Positions 1-8,889 of a stretch of 64,000 nt of DNA are shown piece by piece. Origin of the DNA: CBDANW01 sp965197825 (GTDB taxonomy: Bacteria; Acidobacteriota; Vicinamibacteria; Marinacidobacterales; DATDRI01); assembly GCA_965197825.1 (NCBI GenBank), contig CBDANW010000002.1:1302001-1366000 (forward strand). Direction: 5' to 3'. Both the position numbers and the translations under genes were made by a program. The notes below the pieces were generated by a model. That model searched no databases and was not told the DNA's origin. It saw only the letters and a list, made by a program, of their open reading frames with translations. The number at the start of each line of letters is the position of its first letter. Position 1 is the stretch's first letter.

Positions 1-2375
1 TTGCCCCCGCTGACCGTACGCTCGCCCTGAGGAAAGCTATCTCCGAAATCGAAGCCGAGACGTCTCGGCTGCCAGGCATCACCGCGTTCCGCCACTACCC
101 TGCCTTGCCCGGAAGCTACGAGGACTTCCCACCCGAGTTGTCACCCGGCTTGGTGGAGGTCTTGCGTGCGCGGGGCATCGACCGACTCTATTCTCACCAG
201 CGTCAGGCGTTCGAGCGCGTGCAGGCCGGGGAGAACGTGGTGGTCGTGACACCGACCGCCTCGGGAAAAACGCTCTGTTACAACCTCCCGGTGCTCGATA
301 CCGTCCTCGGCCATCCAGAGACCCGCGCCCTCTATCTCTTCCCGACCAAGGCGCTCTCTCAAGACCAGCTTGCCGAGCTTCACTCCATGATCGAAGAGCT
401 GGGCGTCGACATCCGTACCTTCACGTACGACGGGGACACGCCCCAGGACGCCCGCAAGGCGATCCGCTCGCGGGGCCACCTGGTGGTGACGAACCCGGAC
501 ATGCTGCACAGCGGCATCCTTCCTCACCACCCCAAGTGGGTGAAGCTCTTCGAGAATCTCCGTTACGTCGTCATCGACGAGATCCACGCGTACCGTGGGG
601 TGTTCGGAAGTCACCTGACCAACATCCTTCGTCGCCTTCGGCGCATCTGTGCGTTCTACGGATCCGAACCTCAGTTCATCTGCTCGTCGGCCACGATCGC
701 CAACCCCAAGGAGCTGACCGAAAACCTGATCGAAGCACCGGCCACACTCATCGACCATAGCGGCGCTCCGAGAGGAGAGAAATACTTCCTCTTCTACAAT
801 CCCCCGGTCGTCAACCGTGAGCTAGGCATCCGTCGCTCCTACATCCACGAGGCACGGCAGTTGGCTCTCTCCTTCTTGAGACGCGGCCTGCAAACGATCG
901 TCTTCGCTACCAGCCGGCTCAACACGGAAGTCCTGGTGACATATCTGAAAGACGCCATGGAAAAGGAAGTGCCCGCACGCGACGTGATTCGTGGATACCG
1001 GGGCGGGTATCTGCCCGAAAAGCGCCGGGAGATCGAGCGCGGTCTGCGCGAGGGAAGTGTGCTGGGCGTGGTCTCGACCAACGCACTCGAGCTCGGCATC
1101 GATATCGGAAACCTCGACGTCGCCATCCTGTCGGGCTATCCGGGCACCATCGCGTCGACCTGGCAGCAGGCGGGGCGTTCCGGCCGGAGGACCGGCTCCT
1201 CGGTCGCTATCTTGGTCGCCAACAGCAGCCCAATCAACCAGTTCGTCGTAAATCATCCCGACTACTTCTTTTCCGGCTCGCCGGAGCACGGCCTCGTCAA
1301 TCCCGACAACATGTCCATCCTGGTCGATCACGTGAAGTGTGCCGCCTTCGAGCTCCCCTTCCGTGACGGGGAGAGCTTCGGCAAAGAAGACCTCGGGGAA
1401 ATCCTGGGATTCCTGGAAGAGCACGGATTGGTTCACCACTCCGGCGGTCGCTGGCATTGGACCAACGAGTCGTACCCCGCGGACGCAGTGAGCCTCCGAT
1501 CGGTGAGCTCCGACAACTTCGTGGTGGTCGATGAAACGGTCAAGCCGCGCATCGTGGCGGAGGTGGATTTCACGAGCGCCGTCTCGACGCTCCACGACAA
1601 GGCCATCTATATCGTGGAGGGACAGCAATATTATGTCGAGCGGTTCGACTACGCGGAACGCCGTGCCACCGTGAGGCAATGCGAGACCGACTACTTCACC
1701 GATGCGATCACCTACACCAAAGTCAATATCCTGGATCGATTCGACTCGACGACAACGGGATCGGCCTTTCGCTCGCACGGCGAGGTCCACGTCGTCTCGC
1801 AGGTAGTCGGTTTCAAGAAAATCAAGTTCTACACACTCGAGAACGTCGGCTCCGGAGAGCTCGCCATGCCGGAGCAGGAAATGCATACCACTGCTTACTG
1901 GCTCACCGTCCCCCGAGAAGTGCTAGCCAACTTGGAAGTGACCTCGGAGCAGAAGCGGGATGGCATTGTGGGCCTGGCAAACACACTCAAGACCGTAGCG
2001 ATGCTCTTTCTCATGTGCGACCGATCGGACATTGGAGTGGCAATCGGCGACAACTCACAGGGAGACGCTTCGGTCGAGAAGGGTTTCAAGAGCCTGAGCG
2101 GAGCCAGCCGGCATCGTCAAGAAACCACGGAAATGGGACCGGCCTACGAGCCCAATATCTTTCTCTACGACAACTACCCGGGGGGGATCGGTTTTTCGGA
2201 GCCGCTCCATCGTCTGCACGGCAAGCTTCTTCAAGAAAGCAAGCGTCTCATCGAGAGCTGCCCGTGTAAGGACGGTTGTCCGTCCTGTGTGGGTCCGGTT
2301 GGCGAGGTCGGCGTCAAAGGCAAGGAAGTGGCGCTCGTCATCCTTCAACGGCTCGAGCGGATCGTTTCAGACTAG
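1..2375 (+). CDS. mrfA: DEAD/DEAH-box helicase with C-terminal DUF1998 (MrfA/YprA-like), 5' end outside the window
   Basis: ATP-dependent DNA helicase of the YprA/MrfA type; in Bacillus subtilis MrfA works with the exonuclease MrfB in mitomycin-damage repair. The reading frame is open from the first bases and its upstream residues (ending HYPALPGSYEDFPPEL) fit this family, so the TTG at 105 is internal and the gene starts before the window. Visible motifs: Walker A TPTASGKT, DEIH box in VVIDEIHAYRG, SSAT motif III, motif VI QQAGRSGRR, and a DUF1998-type Cys cluster CPCKDGCPSC near 2259-2290. The mrfB homologue follows 20 bp downstream, which is the known gene pairing. The role is inferred from the family and the neighbour. 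Confidence 0.9.
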   Translation, partial: APADRTLALRKAISEIEAETSRLPGITAFRHYPALPGSYEDFPPELSPGLVEVLRARGIDRLYSHQRQAFERVQAGENVVVVTPTASGKTLCYNLPVLDTVLGHPETRALYLFPTKALSQDQLAELHSMIEELGVDIRTFTYDGDTPQDARKAIRSRGHLVVTNPDMLHSGILPHHPKWVKLFENLRYVVIDEIHAYRGVFGSHLTNILRRLRRICAFYGSEPQFICSSATIANPKELTENLIEAPATLIDHSGAPRGEKYFLFYNPPVVNRELGIRRSYIHEARQLALSFLRRGLQTIVFATSRLNTEVLVTYLKDAMEKEVPARDVIRGYRGGYLPEKRREIERGLREGSVLGVVSTNALELGIDIGNLDVAILSGYPGTIASTWQQAGRSGRRTGSSVAILVANSSPINQFVVNHPDYFFSGSPEHGLVNPDNMSILVDHVKCAAFELPFRDGESFGKEDLGEILGFLEEHGLVHHSGGRWHWTNESYPADAVSLRSVSSDNFVVVDETVKPRIVAEVDFTSAVSTLHDKAIYIVEGQQYYVERFDYAERRATVRQCETDYFTDAITYTKVNILDRFDSTTTGSAFRSHGEVHVVSQVVGFKKIKFYTLENVGSGELAMPEQEMHTTAYWLTVPREVLANLEVTSEQKRDGIVGLANTLKTVAMLFLMCDRSDIGVAIGDNSQGDASVEKGFKSLSGASRHRQETTEMGPAYEPNIFLYDNYPGGIGFSEPLHRLHGKLLQESKRLIESCPCKDGCPSCVGPVGEVGVKGKEVALVILQRLERIVSD

Positions 2376-2395
2376 AACTAGTCCTCACCTCGCGA

Positions 2396-3850
2396 ATGCG
2401 CACTCGAGACAAATTAGAACGCCACCTCAAGTCTCGCGGTAGTCTCTCCGGCGCACCCCGGCCGGCTCCACTGGAATCGCACGACGAGTCCCTCCATCGT
2501 CTGGAGCACGAGATGCTGGGCCAGACGGCCGTCCAAGACGGCGCTCTTTCCATCAAGGAAAGACTGGAGCGCCTGGTGGCTGCCACCACCGAGGCGCGCA
2601 CCGCCCGAACAGAAAGCAGGCAGCGACTACCGGGTGACGCCGGCCGGGCAAACTGGTCTGGCCGGCCAGGCCGGCCAGACCGGCACGTCTCGCTGGACGA
2701 AGTCCTCGAGGGACGGCGCGTCGAGAACGAAAGAGGTGCTTTCTATCAGGTCGAGCAGCGGTTCCCGCTCGACCACTGGCACGGCCGCATGAGCCTTTCT
2801 CGGCTCAAGGTCGTCCCTCCTTCGGCATTCTCCGTACTGGCTCAGGGCGCAGAAGGTCCAGATCTCGATCTATCGCGTGCTGTCTTCCTCGATACCGAAA
2901 CGACTGGACTCTCCGGCGGATCCGGCACCGCGGCCTTTCTCATCGGACTCGGGTACCTCGAAGAGGACCACTTCGTGGTGCGTCAGCTCTTCATGAGGGA
3001 TTACCCGGAGGAAGAAGCCATGCTTCACGAGCTGGTGAGGACGCTCTCCGGCTTCGAGAGCCTGGTCACGTTCAACGGCAAGGCGTTCGATGTGCCACTG
3101 CTCGAGTCTCGGCTGGTCCTGTCTCGCCTGCGCTACCCACTCGCCGAGCTCCCCCATTTCGATCTGCTCCACCCCGCGAGGAGTCTGTGGAAGGCGCGGC
3201 TCGATAGCTGCCGACTGACCGAGCTCGAGTACGTGCTCCTCGATCTGCGGCGCGACGAGGACGTGCCAAGCAATTTGATCCCGAGTTTGTATTTCGAGTA
3301 CCTGCGCACCCGTGATGCGTCGCGGGTCTTCCGCATCTTAACGCACAATCGCTACGACATCGTCTCGCTTGCCGCGCTGACTGTGCGCGCTTCGGAAGCG
3401 TTGGAGGAAGAGGCCAGCCCCGAGCATCCCATCGACGACTACAGCCTGGGTCGCCTCTTCGAGCGAGCCGCTCTCACCGAACGTTCCATACGACACTACA
3501 GCCGGGCCGTGGAGGGCGGTCTAACCGGGAGAGCACGGAGACAGTCTCTCCGGCAACTCGCACACCAACTGAAGCGTCGTCAGGAGTGGGAAGAGTCCAA
3601 CGCGCTCTGGAAAGAACTGGCGGCCGAGGGGGGCTCAGAGGCTATCGAGGCTTTCGAAGAGCTCGCCAAGTACCTGGAGCACCGGGAAAGAGACGTCGCG
3701 GGAGCTCTCGCCTATTGCGAGGAAGCGATTTCACGGCTGGAGGAAGACTTCCGTCTCGCGCTGGCCTTCCGCGAACGGTGGCGTGACTCGTTCCGTCATC
3801 GCATAAGGCGTCTGAAACGCTGCGAAACGAGAAATAACGCAGAGAGATGA
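2396..3850 (+). CDS. mrfB: YprB/MrfB-like RNase H-fold exonuclease
   Basis: Predicted DEDDh-type exonuclease, partner of the helicase just upstream. The RNase H-like domain begins near residue 160 with the DxE motif FLDTETTG and carries a motif III HNRYDIVSLA (His and Asp). The C-terminal 130 residues are helical and TPR-like (SIRHYSRAVEGG, ALAYCEEAI). The ATG at 2396 is chosen because the frame upstream of it only overlaps the helicase gene without family similarity. The N-terminal 130 residues are low in conservation and hold a 27-nt palindrome (2655-2681). Together with the preceding gene this looks like an mrfAB repair operon. Substrate and polarity are not visible from sequence. Confidence 0.85.
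   Translation: MRTRDKLERHLKSRGSLSGAPRPAPLESHDESLHRLEHEMLGQTAVQDGALSIKERLERLVAATTEARTARTESRQRLPGDAGRANWSGRPGRPDRHVSLDEVLEGRRVENERGAFYQVEQRFPLDHWHGRMSLSRLKVVPPSAFSVLAQGAEGPDLDLSRAVFLDTETTGLSGGSGTAAFLIGLGYLEEDHFVVRQLFMRDYPEEEAMLHELVRTLSGFESLVTFNGKAFDVPLLESRLVLSRLRYPLAELPHFDLLHPARSLWKARLDSCRLTELEYVLLDLRRDEDVPSNLIPSLYFEYLRTRDASRVFRILTHNRYDIVSLAALTVRASEALEEEASPEHPIDDYSLGRLFERAALTERSIRHYSRAVEGGLTGRARRQSLRQLAHQLKRRQEWEESNALWKELAAEGGSEAIEAFEELAKYLEHRERDVAGALAYCEEAISRLEEDFRLALAFRERWRDSFRHRIRRLKRCETRNNAER
2655..2681. repeat. 27-nt perfect palindrome inside mrfB
   Basis: Two 13-nt arms, GGTCTGGCCGGCC and its exact complement, flank a single central A. The element is read in frame as a Gly/Arg/Pro-rich linker (SGRPGRPDR) upstream of the nuclease domain. 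It looks like a repeat grown in a permissive linker rather than a control site. Confidence 0.6.
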
Positions 3851-3859
3851 GGCTGTGAC

Positions 3860-4105
3860 TCAGCCGCCGCTCACCGGCGGCAAGAACGCCACTTCGTCGT
3901 CGGGTTGGAGCCTGACGCCGCGATCGACCATGTCCTGGTTGACCGCAACTTGGATGACGCCGGTGTAGGCCGTGAGTTTGGGGTGATCCGTAAGAAGCCT
4001 CTCCCAGAGGCCTCCCGCGGTCGTGCCCTCGTCAACGTCGAGCTCGACCTCTTCTTGTCCCGCGATCTCCCTGACGCCGGCGAACAGCTTCAAGTGAACC
4101 TTCAC
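3860..4105 (-). CDS. moaD: MoaD, small subunit of molybdopterin synthase
   Basis: Ubiquitin-fold sulfur carrier of molybdopterin synthase, 81 residues. It ends in the required C-terminal Gly-Gly (LPPVSGG), which is adenylated and thiocarboxylated before sulfur transfer. The GTG at 4105 is chosen because it gives the normal family length and overlaps the moaE stop as GTGA, a usual coupling arrangement; an upstream frame extension is only the antisense side of the moaE end. With moaE it makes one complete synthase; the pathway gene mogA lies at 28.1 kb. Confidence 0.9.
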   Translation of the reverse strand: MKVHLKLFAGVREIAGQEEVELDVDEGTTAGGLWERLLTDHPKLTAYTGVIQVAVNQDMVDRGVRLQPDDEVAFLPPVSGG

Positions 4106-4539
4106 TCTTTCGCCGCCTCCACGGTCTCGACCGGTCCCTCTACCCACAGCTCGCCGTCTTCGAAGATCTCTTTCTTCCAGATGGGCACGATGCGCTTGAA
4201 ACGATTGATGGCGTACTGGCAGGCGGCGAAAGCGTCGTCGCGGTGGGGCGCGGAGACCACGATGACGATGCTAGTCTCGCCCACGTTCAACCGCCCCACG
4301 CGGTGTTGCATCGCGACGCTCGTCAAGCCCCAGGTCTTCTGGATCTCATCGCCGATGCGCTTCATCATCTTGAGCGCCATGTCCGGATAGGCCTCGTACT
4401 CCAGGAAGAGCACTTTCTTGCCGCGGTTGTTCCCGCGGACGATGCCGGCGAACGTCACCACCGCACCGTCTTTTTCGCTTGCGACCGACTGGGAGAGCTT
4501 GCGGGCATCCAGAATGTCTTGAACGATCTCGTAGGTCAA
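4102..4539 (-). CDS. moaE: MoaE, large subunit of molybdopterin synthase
   Basis: Catalytic subunit (145 residues) that converts cyclic pyranopterin monophosphate to molybdopterin with sulfur from MoaD. Family hallmarks seen: GAVVTFAGIVRGNNRGK near residues 25-41, LEYEAYPDMA, the MQHRVGRLNVGE stretch, and the C-terminal PIWKKEIFEDG that includes the active-site lysines. It is the first gene of a two-gene moaE-moaD operon. Length and motifs are normal, so it should be functional. Confidence 0.93.
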   Translation of the reverse strand: MTYEIVQDILDARKLSQSVASEKDGAVVTFAGIVRGNNRGKKVLFLEYEAYPDMALKMMKRIGDEIQKTWGLTSVAMQHRVGRLNVGETSIVIVVSAPHRDDAFAACQYAINRFKRIVPIWKKEIFEDGELWVEGPVETVEAAKE

Positions 4540-4780
4540 AGCGTTACATTCCTAGAGGTTTACGGTTAGGTCCCTTCCAGACATGGTCCAGATGGGCTTC
4601 ATAAATTCTAACACATCTTCTAGCACATCCAGGGGCCGCTTCGACGCTCCACTCGAACCCCTATTGTTGACGGCTCGACCCACATCGGTTATCCTTCCTT
4701 AACTTCCAAAGCGCCTCCAACCTACCGTTTTGGAAGCGGTTAGACGGTCGCGGCTCCAGCGAATAGGGAAAGGATTTTCC

Positions 4781-6714
4781 ATGGAGGGTTCTCCTCGTCC
4801 CATCGGCGGCGGCAAGCCCAGGCGCATCTCTGGGGTGTCCGCTCCCCCGGAGTGGCTCCACCGCGTCTGCTTCGAAGAAGGCTTGGAAGCGCACTTTCTG
4901 TTCGACATCGCGACCCGCTCGGTCGTCGATGCCAACAAACGCGCCCAGGAGCTGTCCGGATACAGCCGCGAGGAACTCTTGGATCTGCGCCTCGACGATC
5001 TCCATCCCCGGAGCGCGCGGGAAAAAGCCATCGACCACTTCGAAAAAACCAAGCAACATGGAAGCTATGCCTACGACGATCTTCCGTTGGAAACGAAAGA
5101 CCAAGAGCGCATCCCGGTGGAGGTCAAAGCGGCCATGCTCGGCTACGGGGGCGGGCGTATCGTGCAGGCCATCTTCCGGGACGTCCGCAAGGAGCGCGAG
5201 CTCCAGAAAGAGATTCTCTTCCAGAACCTCAAACTGACGACGCTGCAATCGCTCTCTTCGGCTATCCGCAACTCGCTCGACCTCACCGAGATCCTTTCCG
5301 ATTCTCTCGCTGCGGTCATGGAGGCGAGCGGCGGCCTCTACGGAGAGATGCTCCTCTGGCTCGCGGACAGCGACGCCTTCCGGATCATCAGCTACCAAGG
5401 GGATGCCGCCGCTCCCCCGGAGACGAAGCTTCCGGCGGCGGCGTGCCCCATGGCGGCTCAGGCGTTGAAAGGCCGGCCCGTCTTGCTGGACAGCCTGGAC
5501 GGCGATCCTCGCCTAGCACAACTCCTCTCGCACTGTAAGGAAGTCGGGGCAGTCGCCGCGATACCGCTCCGCTCCAAGAGCCGCGTGTTGGGCGTCATGC
5601 ACCTGGTGATCAGCACGCGCCAGCTTTTTCCAACCTTCGACTTCGATTTCTTTGGCTCGATCGGAAACCAGATCGGCATGGCGGCAGAGCACGCGCTCTT
5701 GTTCCAGCGCTCCTCGGCACAAACGAAGCAGATCACAGCGCTCAACAACATCGCTCGCATCATCAGCAGCAGCCTTCAAATAGAGGAGGTATTCGATTCC
5801 TTCGCGGCGGAGATGAGAAAGCTGATCTCCTTCGATCGTCTGTCGGTGGCGATCCTGGACGAATCTGGTAGCTACCTCCGCATCTTCGCCTCGGGGTCGC
5901 GAGTGGATTCCGGGTGGGGTATGGAGTCGATCATTCCTGTGGTGGGCACGGGGCCGGGCTGGGTCGTCTTGAACGAGCAGCCCTTCATTCACGAAGACAC
6001 TCGTGAGCGCCAACAGTTCATCGAAGATGAAATCTTCTACGAGGACGGCATCCGCTCCTACATCATCCTCCCCCTGGAGTCGCGAAGGAAGTTGGTGGGA
6101 ACTTTTGGCCTCGCAAGCCGTCAGCGGGGAGCCTACTCGAAGCGGGATCTACCCCTGTTGAACCAGCTCTCGAAGCAAATCTCCGTCGCCATCGAGAACG
6201 TGAAACTCTACCAGCAGACCAAAGAGAACTCCATCCTCGATGACGTCAGTTCACTCTTCAATTTTCGCTACTTCCATCAGGCGCTGGATCGCGAGATCAA
6301 GCTGGTCGCGCGTCATCGATCGCGTTTGTCGCTCATCTTCATCGACCTGGACAACTTCAAGCAGATCAACGACACCCACGGCCATCTAAGGGGAAGCAGA
6401 ACGCTGCGCGCGGTTGGTTTCCTGCTCCGCGCCGCGGTGCGAGAGACCGACATCGCCGCCCGCTACGGCGGCGATGAGTTCGTGGTCATCCTTCCCGACA
6501 CCGATCTGGCGCTCGCCAAACGCCTGAGCGAGCCATCCGCAAGATCATCCGCCACCATGTCTTCCTGAGAGACGAAGGGCTCAACGAACGGTTAGGGGCC
6601 AGCATTGGTGTGGCGACGTATCCGAGCGAGGCGCACACCAAGGAAGAGCTCATCCAGCTCGCCGATGAGCGGATGTACCGCGACAAAAAGAAGAATCGGG
6701 ATCTCGGCCGCTGA
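4781..6714 (+). CDS. PAS-GAF-GAF-GGDEF diguanylate cyclase, frameshifted near its end
   Basis: Soluble multi-sensor diguanylate cyclase. Rough layout: PAS (residues 35-140), two GAF domains (about 150-310 and 320-475), GGDEF domain (487 to the end). The active-site motif YGGDEF is near residue 563 and is preceded by an inhibitory I-site RETD, so c-di-GMP synthesis with product inhibition is expected. The ATG at 4781 has a strong SD (AGGGAAAGG); an in-frame ATG at 4730 has none. The frame breaks near 6520-6530, where a one-base change would join it to the rest of the domain (GASIGVATYP, LADERMYRDKKKNRDLGR, stop at 6712-6714). As read, the protein would stop at 6568 and lose the last 50 residues. 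Either a sequencing error or a recently inactivated gene. Confidence 0.8.
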
Positions 6715-6814
6715 ATGGAACGCAGACTGGCAGGCTGATTCGCAGTCGCTGTTGGCCGCCAAATTAGGCGGTAGCTTTGAGGGGGCCTAGTCAGACGGCG
6801 GTGAGGGACGCCGA

Positions 6815-8068
6815 TCAGTCTAGTTCGGTCGTGAAGAAGCTCAAGATGACCAACGCGCCGGGCACGTCGGCTTCCGGGTCCGGAACGAGGGGACGGTCCC
6901 CGTCATCTCTTATCCCTTCATAGAGAATCAGGTGGATCTCTCTTCCTGGCGCCAGTCTCTTGCCCGGAATCACGACGAGACTACGGGAATGAGCGTCATA
7001 GGAGACTCGCATGTCGGGGAACGGGTTCTCGTCGCCGACGTCATCGACGTAGAGAAGGTCGATGTTGCGGTCAAAGCTGGCCTGGTTCATGTCTTTCGAG
7101 AACTGGATGCGGAAATCGCTCCCAAGCGGGACGCCCCTCTCGCCGTTCAGCGGCACCGTAAAGATAACTTCTGGAGGAGCCTCGTCCTCCTCTAGCTCCG
7201 CGACCTCCTCTTCCATGGTGCGCGGCTCCAGGGCTGGATCCTCCGGTTTGTCGACCATCTCGATAAGCTGTGCTCGGAGGTAGACCTGACCTTCATCGGT
7301 CCAGGGAGTGCCTGTCACCTTGAGCCACTTTCCGGTGTCTCGGCGCCGCTCGGGGTTCAGCTCGAATCCATCGCCCCGGGGTCGTTTTCCGGTGACCCAA
7401 ATGGCCGTGTCGGCGACCTTGATGATGAAATCGCGCGGCGTCCTCTTGGTGTGCATCGGGAGATCGCCATAGACGTTGTCGCCGCGGAACTTGCCGACCA
7501 CGGAGATGAGCTTGTCGTAGTACGGCTCCGGGTTGCTCATCAGCCTACGGAGATCGATGGTGTCGGAATCGGGCAAGTCCGGCCGCACGAACTCGCGGCG
7601 CTCATCGGGAGCCTCGGCTGGCTCGGCCGGCCCCTCTATTGGCGTGACTTCATGCCCTCCGATGAAGAACTGGCTTTCCATCACGCCCAACACCGCATCC
7701 TCGCGACGCGCGCCGGAGAATCCGGCTAGCCGGCGATTGCTGCTGAACCTAGTCAGGTCCCAGAAGACTCCCACTATCTCCACCCTCCGGCCAATCATGA
7801 AGCTCAGATCTTCCATAGAGCCCGCCCGCATGCCGACTCGAATGCGGTCGAGCCCAGTGTCTCCCTGGAGTAGATGGATCCGATTCAGAGCGTCGTTGAG
7901 ATCGCCGCTCGATAGATCACCGACCACTCGGACCAGACGGTCGTGGTACAGACCGGGGCTCCGGGTCAGGTCGGACACCGAGACATATATCGCAGCTTCC
8001 CCCGGCATCTGAGCCATCGCGGGTAGAGAGGAAGCGATGAACAACAGAATAGGAATGGCGGCCCTCAT
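6815..8068 (-). CDS. secreted protein with two OB-like repeats and a C-terminal Big_5 (SbsA Ig-like) domain
   Basis: Unrecognised secreted protein of 417 residues. It has a clear signal peptide (about residues 1-19, hydrophobic core ILLFIASSLP, probable cleavage after AMA). Two related segments contain SPGLYHDRLVRVVGDL and NPEPYYDKLISVVGKF, suggesting a duplicated OB-like domain. A Glu-rich linker (about 280-292) leads into a Big_5-type Ig-like domain (PLNGERGVPLGSDFRIQFSKDM). The gene stands alone, divergent from the Smr gene. Role unknown; the architecture suggests an extracytoplasmic binding or wall-associated protein. Confidence 0.7.
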   Translation of the reverse strand: MRAAIPILLFIASSLPAMAQMPGEAAIYVSVSDLTRSPGLYHDRLVRVVGDLSSGDLNDALNRIHLLQGDTGLDRIRVGMRAGSMEDLSFMIGRRVEIVGVFWDLTRFSSNRRLAGFSGARREDAVLGVMESQFFIGGHEVTPIEGPAEPAEAPDERREFVRPDLPDSDTIDLRRLMSNPEPYYDKLISVVGKFRGDNVYGDLPMHTKRTPRDFIIKVADTAIWVTGKRPRGDGFELNPERRRDTGKWLKVTGTPWTDEGQVYLRAQLIEMVDKPEDPALEPRTMEEEVAELEEDEAPPEVIFTVPLNGERGVPLGSDFRIQFSKDMNQASFDRNIDLLYVDDVGDENPFPDMRVSYDAHSRSLVVIPGKRLAPGREIHLILYEGIRDDGDRPLVPDPEADVPGALVILSFFTTELD

Positions 8069-8155
8069 ATTTTCATGCTAACCAGAACGAGCTGCCCCGT
8101 CAAAGCGTTTCCGAGGCCTATTTGAGCGAGCGCGGCCGGTAGGAGAGAATGGACC

Positions 8156-8820
8156 ATGCCTCCCGAATCCAAAATTTCTCGGCCCTTCTCCGTCTTGCGG
8201 AAGCTCGTCTCGCGCGGCGAGGTCCGCCTCGCCCCAGAGAACGACAAGCCCGTCGCGCCTCCCCGCCACGTGGACGCATCTCTATCCGAAGAGGACGCGT
8301 TTGCCCAAGCCATGGGCGAGGTGCGGCCTCTCGGTTGGAGCAAGGCGCCGCTTCGTCTACCGCGTCCCATCGAGCTTCCGGGCTCCGGCGAGGAGGAGGG
8401 AGAAAAAGAAACCCTCCGTCGGCTCGAGGCTTTCGTGGACGGCGAGGGCGACTTGGACCCTTTCGCCACCGGAGAGGGAGTCGAAGGGGCGGCAACCGAG
8501 CGCGGACGACGGTATCTCGGCCGGCTCAAGAAGGGCGAGTTCTCCGTGCAAGCCCATCCGGATCTACACGGTATGGTCTCGCGAAGGCGACCGAGGAGTT
8601 GGAGCGGTTTCTGCGACGGGCCGTCGCGCTCAGCCACTGCTGCGTCCGCATCGTCCATGGCCGCGGCAAGCATTCCGCAAACGAGCCCGCCGTTCTCAAG
8701 GCTCACGTCACCCGTTGGCTATCTTCCAGGAAGATGAGCCGATCGGTGGCTGCCTTTGCATCCGCGCGCTGGTTGGACGGCGGTAGCGGTGCCGTGTACG
8801 TGCTGCTCTATGGCAAATAG
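8156..8820 (+). CDS. Smr-domain protein, frameshifted inside the Smr domain
   Basis: Small MutS-related (Smr) protein, expected to act as a nuclease or DNA-structure-binding factor. The N-terminal half is charged linker; the Smr domain starts at VQAHPDLHGM (near 8550) and continues in another frame as LAKATEELERFLRRA and CVRIVHGRGKHS, ending LDGGSGAVYVLLYGK at 8820. One base is missing just after the DLHGM motif (about 8577), which joins these two halves perfectly when corrected. The start ATG at 8156 has an SD (AGGAGAG). Uncorrected, the first frame runs to 8737 with an unrelated tail. Confidence 0.75.
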
Positions 8821-8832
8821 TTAGTGCCTCTG

Positions 8833-8856
8833 CTAGTGTCCTGTAGTCCGTCTCAG
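8833..8856 (+). repeat. partial copy of the CTAGTGYCCTGTA terminal repeat
   Basis: CTAGTGTCCTGTA matches the terminal inverted repeat of the MITE-like element at 53126-53347 and the solo copy at 32564-32580. No matching opposite end is seen nearby, so this is a remnant. Confidence 0.4.
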
Positions 8857-8889
8857 CTCCAAAGCTTTCGTCACTAAAGGAGAACCCTG

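Noticed and set aside
822..1886. Long antisense open frame opposite the helicase
   Set aside because: A by-product of GC-rich codon use; the sense frame has all helicase motifs.
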